5,133 nucleotides of DNA from an uncultured Oscillospiraceae bacterium (GCA_900554775.1 USIK01000062.1:1-5133); one strand, 5' to 3'; counted from the first letter of the stretch, positions 1 to 5,133 are shown. Made by a program: numbers and translations. The notes: generated by a model not told the origin, from the sequence alone.

Positions 1-61
1 GCCAAAAAATCATGAGTAAAAGGTTCATGAAAATAATGTCACCGATGTCGTCCGTAATCAT
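1..61 (-). CDS. Start of an unidentified, probably membrane-associated protein (partial)
   Basis: Only the first 20 codons are in the window; the gene runs off the left edge. The ATG at 61-59 has an excellent ribosome binding site, AAAGGAGG at 71-78, with 9 bases between GGAGG and the start. That spacing is why I accept so short an open frame as a real gene. The peptide begins MITDDIGDIIFMNLLLMIFW: an acidic start, then a hydrophobic stretch that could be the beginning of a membrane segment. The binding site sits directly behind the stop codon of the 79-555 gene, with 17 bases between the two genes, so they are almost certainly co-transcribed and perhaps translationally coupled. I do not recognise the family from 20 residues, and no function is proposed. 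Confidence 0.65.
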   Translation of the reverse strand, partial: MITDDIGDIIFMNLLLMIFW

Positions 62-78
62 TGCGTCAATCCTCCTTT

Positions 79-555
79 TTAACTTATGTTTTGCATTGCG
101 CTTTTGGCTTCGGCGAGCTTGTCTTGCGCTTCCTTGATTAAAGTTGTTCTTTCTTCGCCAAAGTTTTTAGGAACTGCTTTTTTATACATTTCAATCGCTT
201 CGAGATAAATTTTGTAAGCGGCCATCATTTGATTATAATGATCTCTCGCTTCTGTAGGGACGCGAGGACCAAGCTTTTCTTCTAAGTCGGAAACAAATTT
301 CGGGAATTTTTCAGACGTTGCTATGAATTTTTCATAAGATTCTTTCGAGCCGTTGTAAGAAACGGCTTGGTCCAAATAATTATCAAGAACTTTGTCGAAA
401 TCCTTATTTTGAATTATAACTTCCTTTATATATTCATTTTTCGTCAAAACTTTTGGAGCAACTTTTTCAAAATAAAAAATCGTGCCGATTATTGCTAAAA
501 TCACAACCGAAACAACAGCAATTATCCCTTTTTTCTTATCCATTTTGAAAGTCAT
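79..555 (-). CDS. Small membrane-anchored helical protein of unknown function
   Basis: This is a 158-residue protein I do not recognise. The start MTFKMDKKKG fits GGAGAGG at 564-570 with 8 bases of spacing; the second Met (residue 5) is less well placed. Residues 8-28 are a strongly hydrophobic segment preceded by Lys-rich sequence, so the N terminus is predicted to be cytoplasmic and the rest extracytoplasmic. There is no Cys in a lipobox position, so it looks like an uncleaved anchor rather than a lipoprotein. Residues 38-155 are charged, rich in Lys, Glu and Ala, and appear almost wholly alpha-helical, possibly a small helical bundle or coiled coil. It is the first gene of an operon with the partial gene at 61-1, driven by the promoter at 604-638. 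An envelope-associated role is inference from topology only. Confidence 0.85.
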   Translation of the reverse strand: MTFKMDKKKGIIAVVSVVILAIIGTIFYFEKVAPKVLTKNEYIKEVIIQNKDFDKVLDNYLDQAVSYNGSKESYEKFIATSEKFPKFVSDLEEKLGPRVPTEARDHYNQMMAAYKIYLEAIEMYKKAVPKNFGEERTTLIKEAQDKLAEAKSAMQNIS

Positions 556-603
556 TTTTAATTCCTCTCCATTTCATAGAATTTATATTCCCTATACTTA
601 GTT

Positions 604-638
604 AGTGTACCACATTATTTGAAATTCTGCTACAAAAA
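604..638 (-). promoter_or_regulatory. Promoter of the 79-555 gene, with TTTTTGTAGCA element
   Basis: Read on the minus strand, TTTTTGTAGCA (638-628) is followed by TGTGG and a -10-like TACACT (609-604). TTGTAG lies 20 bases upstream of the -10; counted from TAGCAG the spacing is the usual 17. The TG one base before the -10 makes it an extended -10. A start site near 597 would give a leader of about 42 bases with the ribosome binding site inside it. The same architecture recurs at 2438-2472, which supports it as a real promoter type. Confidence 0.55.
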
Positions 639-714
639 TTTTATTTTTTTTATAATTTTTTACATGATATGCACATTCGGATATAAATTTCTTAAATTCA
701 GATGCAAAAATAAC

Positions 715-753
715 AAAAAAATAAACTCCTCAGGGTGTAACTGAGAAGCTTAT
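715..753 (-). terminator. Intrinsic terminator of the nucleotide translocase gene
   Basis: On the minus strand ATAAGCTTCTCAG (753-741), a 7-base loop (740-734) and CTGAGGAGTTTAT (733-721) form a 13-pair stem with two G-U pairs. It is followed at once by a run of six T (720-715) and further T-rich sequence. It begins 24 bases past the translocase stop codon, the classical position and form of a Rho-independent terminator. It isolates the translocase from the 79-555 gene, which has its own promoter downstream. Confidence 0.9.
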
Positions 754-776
754 TTAAATTAATTTATCAAATTAAA

Positions 777-2288
777 TTATTCTTTAATGCTGTTTTCTGC
801 AACTTTAGCTTCATATTTGTTGCTAAGGTTGAATACAGAACCGATCCATCCTGCAGCTGTGATACCGAGAATTGCGGTAATAGCTACTAAGTGGTCTGTA
901 AGTTGTGAGCCTGCAGAAATAACGCTGATGAGGAATGTTTGAATCAAAGATGCGCCAGCTTTACCTGCACGGCCGCCGATAACTTCAACTGCTGCTTGAC
1001 CTTTAGTTCTGGTGTCTTCGTCGAGCGGTAAGTAAGCCATGTTCTTTGTTGCGTCGAACAAGCAGTATTTAACACTCTTTGAAAGAGCATCTTGTGCAAG
1101 ACCGAACCAAACTGCAAGAACTACAAAGTTGATTCCGAAAATTGTTGGGGAAACATATTTTCCGAAAAGAACGATCGAGAAGAAAATTCCTCCGAAAACT
1201 GCGAGGATAATTGCAGGAATAAGTGCTGCTGTTCTCCATTTAGCTTTTCTTAAGATGTTTTGGCCGAATAAAGAAACAACGATTGTGAGAATACCTGTGA
1301 GCATTGAAAGGTTTGCCATCATGTCTGTGTATTCTGTAGGATCTGAGAAGTAGATTTTCATGTATTTTTTCCAAATTACTTCGCAGAAGTTAATTGCAAC
1401 GCCGTAAGAAATAACGATTGCGCAGATTAAGAGCAAGTAACGAGATTTGCCGAGCATTTTGATGCCGTCCATAACGCCAACTTTTTCTTTTTTCTTTTTA
1501 GATTTAACTTGAGTTGGGTCATACAAAGTAGGATCTTTAAGAACTACAGAGTTAATGTACCAGTACATAGCCATTGTAGCAATACCGAATGCTACGCATC
1601 CGCCGATGAGGATGTAAATGTATAAGTCATTTGCTTTGAACATTTTAGGAATTGTTTTAAGGAATCCACCTGAGCAAACAACGCCGATGTTTCCAACGAT
1701 TGCATAAAGGCCGAAGAATCTTTTAACTTCGTTTTTCATTGTTACTTGATATGCAAATTGCCAGAAAAGTGAAGAAATTGCCATTGTTCCCCAAAGTTCA
1801 GAGAGAACATAGAATAAAGTAATAGACCAGTTGGTTATGCATGGGATAATCCAGTGGAAGAATCCAGGCCATGAAGCTTGCATAGCTTTAACTGTAGCTT
1901 CGCCTGGGTGAAGCATTGCACGGCATGGGAATAATACTGTTATGAAAAGTACATAGAAAGCCATGAATGCAGAAACCATTATGTAGAATGTTTTTTGGAA
2001 TCCAAATTTGTTAATAAGTGCTGCATACACTATAACTAACAAGAAAGCCATTGGCATAACAAACCAAAGTTTGAGCTGAGAAATTAATTCTGTTCCGCCG
2101 CAAACTGTGTAATATTGAACTAATGTGTCTTTTAAGTCTCTAACCATTGTGTAAACAAACAGAATAAAGAACATTAAAAAGCTCATTGGTAAAAACTTTT
2201 TCATCTCATGAGCATGAATTGGCCAAAGTAAAGATTGTAACTTGCCAAATTCCGGCTTCTGAGTAGAAGTGAGAGTTGAGTCAACCAT
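777..2288 (-). CDS. tlc: ATP/ADP (nucleotide) translocase, TLC/NTT family
   Basis: This 503-residue integral membrane protein has about a dozen hydrophobic segments, the length and layout of bacterial nucleotide transporters (about 500 residues, 12 helices). Members exchange ATP for ADP across the membrane or import nucleotides with protons. Hallmarks are visible in order: RDLKDTL (50-56, with K53) after the first helix; SELWG (163-167, with E164); YGVAIN then CEVIWKKYMK (295-311, with E303); and LPLDEDTRTKGQAAVE (420-435, with K429). These correspond to the charged Lys/Glu/Glu/Lys positions known to be essential in characterised plastid and chlamydial transporters. A Lys-rich cytoplasmic loop (263-269) lies mid-protein. 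The ATG fits AAGGAG at 2299-2304 with 10 bases of spacing. The gene is monocistronic, with its own leader and terminator. Family membership is near certain. Whether it is an ATP/ADP exchanger or a nucleotide/proton symporter cannot be read from the sequence. Confidence 0.95.
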   Translation of the reverse strand: MVDSTLTSTQKPEFGKLQSLLWPIHAHEMKKFLPMSFLMFFILFVYTMVRDLKDTLVQYYTVCGGTELISQLKLWFVMPMAFLLVIVYAALINKFGFQKTFYIMVSAFMAFYVLFITVLFPCRAMLHPGEATVKAMQASWPGFFHWIIPCITNWSITLFYVLSELWGTMAISSLFWQFAYQVTMKNEVKRFFGLYAIVGNIGVVCSGGFLKTIPKMFKANDLYIYILIGGCVAFGIATMAMYWYINSVVLKDPTLYDPTQVKSKKKKEKVGVMDGIKMLGKSRYLLLICAIVISYGVAINFCEVIWKKYMKIYFSDPTEYTDMMANLSMLTGILTIVVSLFGQNILRKAKWRTAALIPAIILAVFGGIFFSIVLFGKYVSPTIFGINFVVLAVWFGLAQDALSKSVKYCLFDATKNMAYLPLDEDTRTKGQAAVEVIGGRAGKAGASLIQTFLISVISAGSQLTDHLVAITAILGITAAGWIGSVFNLSNKYEAKVAENSIKE

Positions 2289-2431
2289 CTATAATCTTCT
2301 CCTTACATAAATAAATAACCGCGACACACTCCACGAAGTTTTTGCACACCGCCTATGCGTCTTACCACCCCTTTAATTCCCAAGGCAGAACCATATTTGC
2401 AAAGTTTCTTCACGAACTGTATCCGTTTCAT
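2289..2431 (-). promoter_or_regulatory. Long, GC-enriched 5' leader of the translocase mRNA
   Basis: If transcription starts about 7 bases past the TATAAT at 2443-2438, the translocase mRNA has a leader of roughly 143 bases. By my count 2303-2431 is about 42% G+C, clearly above the very AT-rich spacer beside it. That suggests either a structured RNA or a coding segment. One possible long-range stem pairs GCGGTGTGC (2352-2344) with GTGTGTCGC (2329-2321), nine consecutive pairs of which five are G-U, so it is weak. A shorter hairpin, GCATA-GGCGG-TGTGC, is an alternative. No known riboswitch class or T-box is recognised, and no terminator is seen inside the leader. Confidence 0.4.
2303..2431 (-). 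other. Possible 42-codon leader reading frame, stop overlapping translocase RBS
   Basis: An uninterrupted frame starts at the ATG at 2431-2429 and ends at the TAA at 2305-2303. The peptide begins MKRIQFVKKLCKYG and ends GVCRGYLFM; it is very basic (about 11 Lys/Arg, no Asp or Glu). No Shine-Dalgarno precedes the ATG, which would lie at or within a base or two of the predicted transcription start, so translation would have to be leaderless. The stop reads TAAGGAG, sharing bases with the translocase ribosome binding site, which is the geometry of translational coupling. The frame could equally be chance within a structured leader RNA, so it is listed as a possibility and not as a gene. Confidence 0.25.
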
Positions 2432-2437
2432 GCTGTG

Positions 2438-2472
2438 ATTATACCACAAAATTCAAATTTTTGCTACAAAAA
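2438..2472 (-). promoter_or_regulatory. Promoter of the nucleotide translocase, extended -10 type
   Basis: On the minus strand a perfect TATAAT (2443-2438) is preceded by TGG, giving the extended -10 TGGTATAAT. Upstream lies TTTTTGTAGCA (2472-2462), 20 bases from TTGTAG to the -10, exactly as in the promoter at 604-638. There is no good TTGACA at 17 bases (TAGCAA instead), so recognition probably relies on the extended -10. A possible additional upstream promoter is TTTACA (2517-2512), 16 bases from TAATAT (2495-2490). Confidence 0.65.
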
Positions 2473-2663
2473 ATTTTTAACACGGTAAAATATTATAATA
2501 TATCACACATTTGTAAAACTATTCGCTATTTATATTGTATAAGTTACTAAAAATCGAATCTTTTTAAACCCTAATTGGTAAAATTCATTTCTTAATTACC
2601 GCTTTTCTTTTTAATTAATTTATGGCCTTTAAAATTTAAATTACAAAAATTTTAGATATCTTC
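2473..2663. other. AT-rich divergent spacer
   Basis: This is the core of the 484-base gap between the translocase and rpmB. It is very AT-rich, with no open frame supported by a ribosome binding site on either strand. A weak minus-strand promoter pair (2490-2517) may add to translocase expression. A 10-base word, TCGAATCTTT, at 2554-2563 recurs in the rpmB leader at 2723-2732. Nothing else is recognised. Confidence 0.5.
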
Positions 2664-2692
2664 TTGCAATTGTGAGCAAAATTTGATAATAT
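2664..2692 (+). promoter_or_regulatory. Promoter of the rpmB-ogg operon
   Basis: TTGCAA (2664-2669) lies 17 bases before TAATAT (2687-2692), and TGA directly precedes the -10, making it an extended -10. A start near 2699 would leave a leader of about 74 bases before rpmB. The leader has a poor hairpin (AATCT and AGATT around 2727-2745) and no recognised regulatory RNA. Confidence 0.55.
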
Positions 2693-2772
2693 ATTACTTT
2701 AGATGGAGGATTTAAAAAAAACTCGAATCTTTCTACTAATAGATTTTACTTAAAAAGTGAGGAGAATTTACT

Positions 2773-2961
2773 ATGGCAAAATGTGAAATTTGCAGCAAAG
2801 CTGTGTCGTTTGGAATAAAGGTTTCGCACTCTCACAGACGTTCAAACAAAATGTGGAAACCTAACATCAGAAGAGTTAAAGCTGTTGTTAAAGGCACCCC
2901 AACTCACATCTACGCTTGCACAAGATGCATTCGTTCAGGAAAAGTTTCAGTTGGCGCTTAA
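2773..2961 (+). CDS. rpmB: 50S ribosomal protein L28, zinc-binding form
   Basis: This 62-residue basic protein of the large ribosomal subunit is full length for bacterial L28 (about 60-78 residues). It opens with MAKCEICSKAVSFG and carries the family core SHSHRRSNKMWKPN (18-31), followed by RRVKAVVKG (33-41). Two Cys pairs, C4-x2-C7 and C49-x2-C52, form the Cys4 zinc site of the C+ type of L28; the alternative C- paralogue lacks it and is used by many bacteria when zinc is scarce. The start fits GAGGAG at 2759-2764 with 8 bases of spacing. It is the first gene of a probable operon with ogg. No Zur-type operator is evident in its promoter. Confidence 0.98.
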   Translation: MAKCEICSKAVSFGIKVSHSHRRSNKMWKPNIRRVKAVVKGTPTHIYACTRCIRSGKVSVGA

Positions 2962-2985
2962 AACCTAATAGTTTCGGTGTGAAAA

Positions 2986-3831
2986 ATGGAAATTCAAATT
3001 TTAGAAAACTCAGTTACACTGAAAAATTTTAGAAATTTTGGCCTCGGTCAGACCTTTGACTGTGGTCAATGTTTTCGTTTTAAGCAAATTTCTGAAAATA
3101 AATTCCAAACGATTGCTTACAAAAAAGTTTTAAATATCATTCAAAATGAAAGCGAAATTATTTTCGAAAACACTAGTAAAAATGACTTTGAAAACATTTG
3201 GAAAAATTACTTCGACCTTGAAACCGATTATTCAAAGATTTGGGGAACTCTTTCGAAAATAAGCCCCGTTCTTTCTGCGGCATATGAATTTGCGCCAGGA
3301 ATAAGAATCTTGCGCCAAGAGCCCTGGGAGACGCTTTGCAGCTATATTATTTCTCAAAATAATAACATCACAAGAATTAAAAAAATAATCGCAAAACTTT
3401 GCGAGCTTTTCGGCGAAAAAATAGAAGGCTCTGAAAATGAATTTGATTTCCCATCTGCAGAGAAAATCGCAAGTTTAAGCCTTGAAGATCTGGCGCCTAT
3501 AAAATCAGGTTTCAGAGCGAAATACATTTTAGATGCAGCGAAAAAAGTCGCGTTAAAAGAAGTTAATCTGGGAATCATAAATGATCTTCCGTTTGATAAA
3601 GCAATGGAAACTTTAATGAAAATAAACGGTGTTGGGCCGAAGGTTGCTTCTTGCGTGCTTCTTTATGGATTTCACAGGCTTGAGGCCTTCCCTATGGACG
3701 TTTGGATGAAAAAAGTTATGAACACCTTTTTCGAAGGAAAAAGCAGCGAAATCTTCGGGGAATATGCCGGAATTGCCCAGCAGTATCTTTACAATTACAG
3801 CCGAGCAAAGGCAAACGAACTTTTTAATTAA
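2986..3831 (+). CDS. ogg: 8-oxoguanine DNA glycosylase/AP lyase, OGG1 type
   Basis: This 281-residue base-excision repair enzyme removes 8-oxoguanine opposite cytosine and can nick the resulting abasic site. The N-terminal OGG domain contains FDCGQCFRFKQ (24-34), the counterpart of the human GQSFRW motif. The HhH-GPD domain follows: SQNNNITRI (123-131) matches the OGG1 SNNNIARI segment with its base-contacting Asn pair; SGFRAKYI (174-181) follows; and the helix-hairpin-helix is INGVGPKVASC (213-223). K219 in that loop aligns with the catalytic Lys (human K249), and D238 in FPMDVWM with the catalytic Asp (human D268), so the enzyme should be active and bifunctional. The overall form resembles the clostridial Ogg proteins and not MutM. 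It follows rpmB after 24 bases with only a weak GGTG binding site (2976-2979), so it is probably expressed at low level by read-through from the rpmB promoter. Its last 8 bases overlap spoIIR on the other strand. Confidence 0.95.
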   Translation: MEIQILENSVTLKNFRNFGLGQTFDCGQCFRFKQISENKFQTIAYKKVLNIIQNESEIIFENTSKNDFENIWKNYFDLETDYSKIWGTLSKISPVLSAAYEFAPGIRILRQEPWETLCSYIISQNNNITRIKKIIAKLCELFGEKIEGSENEFDFPSAEKIASLSLEDLAPIKSGFRAKYILDAAKKVALKEVNLGIINDLPFDKAMETLMKINGVGPKVASCVLLYGFHRLEAFPMDVWMKKVMNTFFEGKSSEIFGEYAGIAQQYLYNYSRAKANELFN

Positions 3832-4522
3832 AGAATTTCTGAATCAACTCTGCGAGCTTGAAATCGAGCTCGTAGTTTTCATTTATGTGCTCAAAAACCG
3901 AATTTATGAAATTATAAATCTTTTCTTCGCAGAACTTTTTAGCTTCTATGAAAATTTCCAGGGCCTTTAATTTAATAATATATTCCCCTTCGTTTTCAAC
4001 GATATCAAGTAGCGAATCGCTAAGAACTTCGCTAAGTTCGCTTTTTTCTTCAGCAGCCGGCAAACACATTGGCGGGAACATCACGCACCACCAGTTTTTG
4101 CCCGTGCCTTGGCCAATGGTTATCCTCAGCGCTGTGTAAAACCCTGCGGGCAGCGTCACTTCTTTATACCGGCGAATATTGAAATACATTTTCGTGACTT
4201 CGGCCTTAACCGGGTAATCATAGCCGCTTTCATGAACAACACTTGCTGCAAAATCTTCAATTTCATTTATTTTCGCCTCCGCAACCTGCTTGGCTTCCTC
4301 GAGATTTGAATAAACCTCAAGTTCACTGCCAAATTTATTTATTATTTCGTCTCTTACTTTCAATTTTAGAGTTTGGTCTTCGCAAGAATCGGAATTAGCT
4401 ATAATATGTAATCTTAAAATTTTTTCGCTTATGCTCTCGCACTTGCCCGAAAAATTAAGCATCGAAACAATCACAGAAAAAACAAACCCAAAAATCAAAG
4501 CTTTAGTTCTAGTATTTAGCAC
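3824..4522 (-). CDS. spoIIR: Stage II sporulation protein R (SpoIIR)
   Basis: This 232-residue secreted signalling protein, close to the length of the Bacillus subtilis protein, is made in the forespore. It triggers SpoIIGA to process pro-sigma-E in the mother cell. Residues 7-26 are a hydrophobic signal or anchor. The family signatures are strong: LRLHIIANSDS (36-46), DQTLKLKVRDEI (49-60), YPVKAEV (103-109) and LPAGFYTALRITIGQG (124-139), then GKNWWCVMFPPMC (141-153). The start is a GTG (4522-4520). It is the first usable start in the frame, and an upstream stop lies near 4559-4561. AAGGGG 10 bases before it serves as a ribosome binding site. Methionine 21 as a start would remove the signal segment. 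A forespore-type promoter candidate (4557-4587) lies just upstream. It converges on ogg, and the two genes end in the same palindrome. This is the best evidence that the organism forms, or descends from organisms that formed, endospores. Confidence 0.96.
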   Translation of the reverse strand: MLNTRTKALIFGFVFSVIVSMLNFSGKCESISEKILRLHIIANSDSCEDQTLKLKVRDEIINKFGSELEVYSNLEEAKQVAEAKINEIEDFAASVVHESGYDYPVKAEVTKMYFNIRRYKEVTLPAGFYTALRITIGQGTGKNWWCVMFPPMCLPAAEEKSELSEVLSDSLLDIVENEGEYIIKLKALEIFIEAKKFCEEKIYNFINSVFEHINENYELDFKLAELIQKFFN

Positions 4523-4530
4523 AAATAAAA

Positions 4531-4567
4531 AGCCCCTTTCTTTCTCTCTTGTAAAGAATTATGGGCT
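4531..4567 (-). terminator. Terminator behind the TPM-domain gene
   Basis: On the minus strand AGCCC (4567-4563) pairs with GGGCT (4535-4531), with a second inner pairing of TTCTTT and AAAGAA. TTTTTATTT follows. The stem is interrupted by an internal loop, so strength is moderate. It stands 37 bases past the TPM gene stop (4605) and 8 bases before the spoIIR start. It could also end transcription in the plus direction, where CTTTTTTT follows. Confidence 0.5.
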
Positions 4568-4587
4568 CTTTTTTTATTTCTTATTCA
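4557..4587 (-). promoter_or_regulatory. Candidate forespore sigma factor promoter for spoIIR
   Basis: On the minus strand TGAATA (4587-4582) lies 18 bases before CATAATT (4563-4557). This fits the B. subtilis sigma-G consensus (GHATR, 18 bases, CATnHTA) with one mismatch. Sigma-F and sigma-G promoters overlap in sequence, and spoIIR is a forespore gene in B. subtilis. A start near 4550 would give a leader of about 28 bases containing AAGGGG. The region is AT-rich, so a chance match is possible. Confidence 0.4.
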
Positions 4588-4604
4588 AAAAATTAAATAT
4601 TTTT

Positions 4605-5133
4605 TTAAAAACCTCTTGAAGCGCCTCCGCCGCTTGAGCTTCCGCCTCCGCCGGAAAATCCACCGAATCCTCCTGAACTGCCGCCAGAATAAAAACCGCC
4701 GCCACCGTAACCATCATCTCTGGAATTACCGTCAGACTTCCCGAAAGGAATAATAGCAAAGCCAAAAACTACTACCAATATTATAACTGCAGCAATCATG
4801 CCAGCAGTGTCTTCTTCAGGTTCTGCATCTTTAACGATCTGCTCAACATCGCTTGGCACTTCGAGGTCATACTCTTGATAAACCTCGCTCAAAATCGCAG
4901 AATAAAGCGCTTTTATTCCTTCATCCCATTCATCGGATTTAAAATGAGGCACGGCGTAAGTGTCGAGGAATCTTCCTGCTTTCGAGTCGTTCACTCTTCC
5001 TTCAAGGCCGTCCCCAACTTCGATCCTCACTTTTCTTTCTTCAAGCGATAAAAGAATCAAAATTCCGTTGTTGAGCTCCTTGTCGCCTATTCCCCTACTT
5101 CTAAAAAGCTCCAAAGCATACTCGGCTATTTCT
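4605..5133 (-). CDS. TPM-domain (YgcG-like) membrane protein, N terminus outside window
   Basis: The frame stays open to the right edge: the codons before the apparent TTG at 5114-5112 read EIAEYA, in register with the domain. The true start and any signal peptide therefore lie beyond 5133. The visible part is the C-terminal half of a TPM domain (the fold of the plant lumen protein TLP18.3). It shows IGDKELNNGILILLSLEE, then KVRIEVGDGLEG, then SKAGRFLDTYAVPHF and DEWDEGIKALYSAI. A transmembrane segment follows (IAAVIILVVVFGFAIIPF, about 4740-4800), then a Gly/Ser-rich tail ending GGGGSSSGGGASRGF, typical of YgcG-type proteins. The domain probably faces outward. The molecular role in bacteria is poorly known; phosphatase activity is claimed for plant homologues only. 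Relatives often sit beside lemA, which is not in this window. A terminator separates it from spoIIR. Confidence 0.88.
   Translation of the reverse strand, partial: EIAEYALELFRSRGIGDKELNNGILILLSLEERKVRIEVGDGLEGRVNDSKAGRFLDTYAVPHFKSDEWDEGIKALYSAILSEVYQEYDLEVPSDVEQIVKDAEPEEDTAGMIAAVIILVVVFGFAIIPFGKSDGNSRDDGYGGGGFYSGGSSGGFGGFSGGGGSSSGGGASRGF

Noticed and set aside
757..779. Second inverted repeat (TTAATTT and AAATTAA) over the translocase stop codon.
   Set aside because: All A-T pairs in AT-rich sequence; the strong terminator at 715-753 explains transcript ending without it.
1039..1353. 104-codon open frame on the plus strand opposite the translocase.
   Set aside because: It is a complementary-strand shadow of a well-supported membrane protein gene and has no ribosome binding site or recognisable protein features.
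2554..2732. Direct repeat TCGAATCTTT at 2554-2563 and 2723-2732.
   Set aside because: Ten bases in very AT-rich sequence, only two copies, not symmetrical and not placed alike relative to a promoter; probably chance.
2703..2753. 16-codon frame in the rpmB leader (begins MEDLKKTRIF).
   Set aside because: It would start about 4 bases from the predicted transcription start, has no ribosome binding site, has no attenuator hairpin behind it, and is short enough to arise by chance.
4605..4720. Repetitive-looking GCC/TCC-rich tract suggesting a simple repeat.
   Set aside because: It encodes the Gly/Ser-rich tail normal for YgcG-type TPM proteins, so no separate repeat element is needed.
5112..5114. 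TTG as the start of the TPM-domain protein.
   Set aside because: The frame continues upstream to the window edge with residues (EIAEYA) that belong to the TPM domain, so the gene is cut by the window and does not start here.
1..5133. Mobile element, phage, toxin-antitoxin or CRISPR content.
   Set aside because: No transposase, integrase, terminal inverted repeats with target duplication, or regularly spaced repeats were found; all genes are intact.

Overview
The window looks like a stretch of an AT-rich Firmicutes chromosome, most likely an endospore-forming Clostridia-type organism. The clearest lineage markers are a full-length SpoIIR (sporulation signalling protein), a Cys4-type ribosomal protein L28, and an OGG1-like 8-oxoguanine glycosylase of the kind known from clostridia. 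No insertion sequence, integrase, phage gene, CRISPR array, tRNA or rRNA is visible. All complete genes are intact.

Layout, left to right. At 1-555 there is a minus-strand pair: a small single-pass membrane protein of unknown function (79-555), then a gene whose first 20 codons lie at 61-1 before it leaves the window. At 777-2288, also on the minus strand, is an intact 503-residue ATP/ADP (nucleotide) translocase of the TLC/NTT family, with a strong intrinsic terminator behind it (715-753). A 484-base spacer (2289-2772) holds the divergent promoters: a long, relatively GC-rich leader for the translocase on the minus strand, and the rpmB promoter on the plus strand. Plus-strand rpmB (2773-2961) and ogg (2986-3831) form a probable two-gene operon. 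ogg converges on minus-strand spoIIR (3824-4522), and the two overlap by 8 bases. A TPM-domain (YgcG-like) membrane protein (4605-5133, minus) enters from the right edge.

Most of the genes are not obviously one pathway: translation (rpmB), oxidative DNA repair (ogg), sporulation signalling (spoIIR), nucleotide exchange with the surroundings (translocase), and envelope proteins. The point most worth a second look is the nucleotide translocase, a family best known from obligate intracellular bacteria and plastids, next to a sporulation gene. Regulatory details also stand out. Two minus-strand genes have a nearly identical compound promoter (TTTTTGTAGCA element plus TGTGGTA extended -10). The translocase mRNA may begin with a 42-codon reading frame whose stop overlaps the translocase ribosome binding site. 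A forespore-type promoter candidate for spoIIR lies inside the terminator of the preceding gene.

I found no multi-gene novel system. The window is mostly ordinary chromosomal genes with some unusual regulatory architecture. All assignments come from reading the sequence; no database search was possible.
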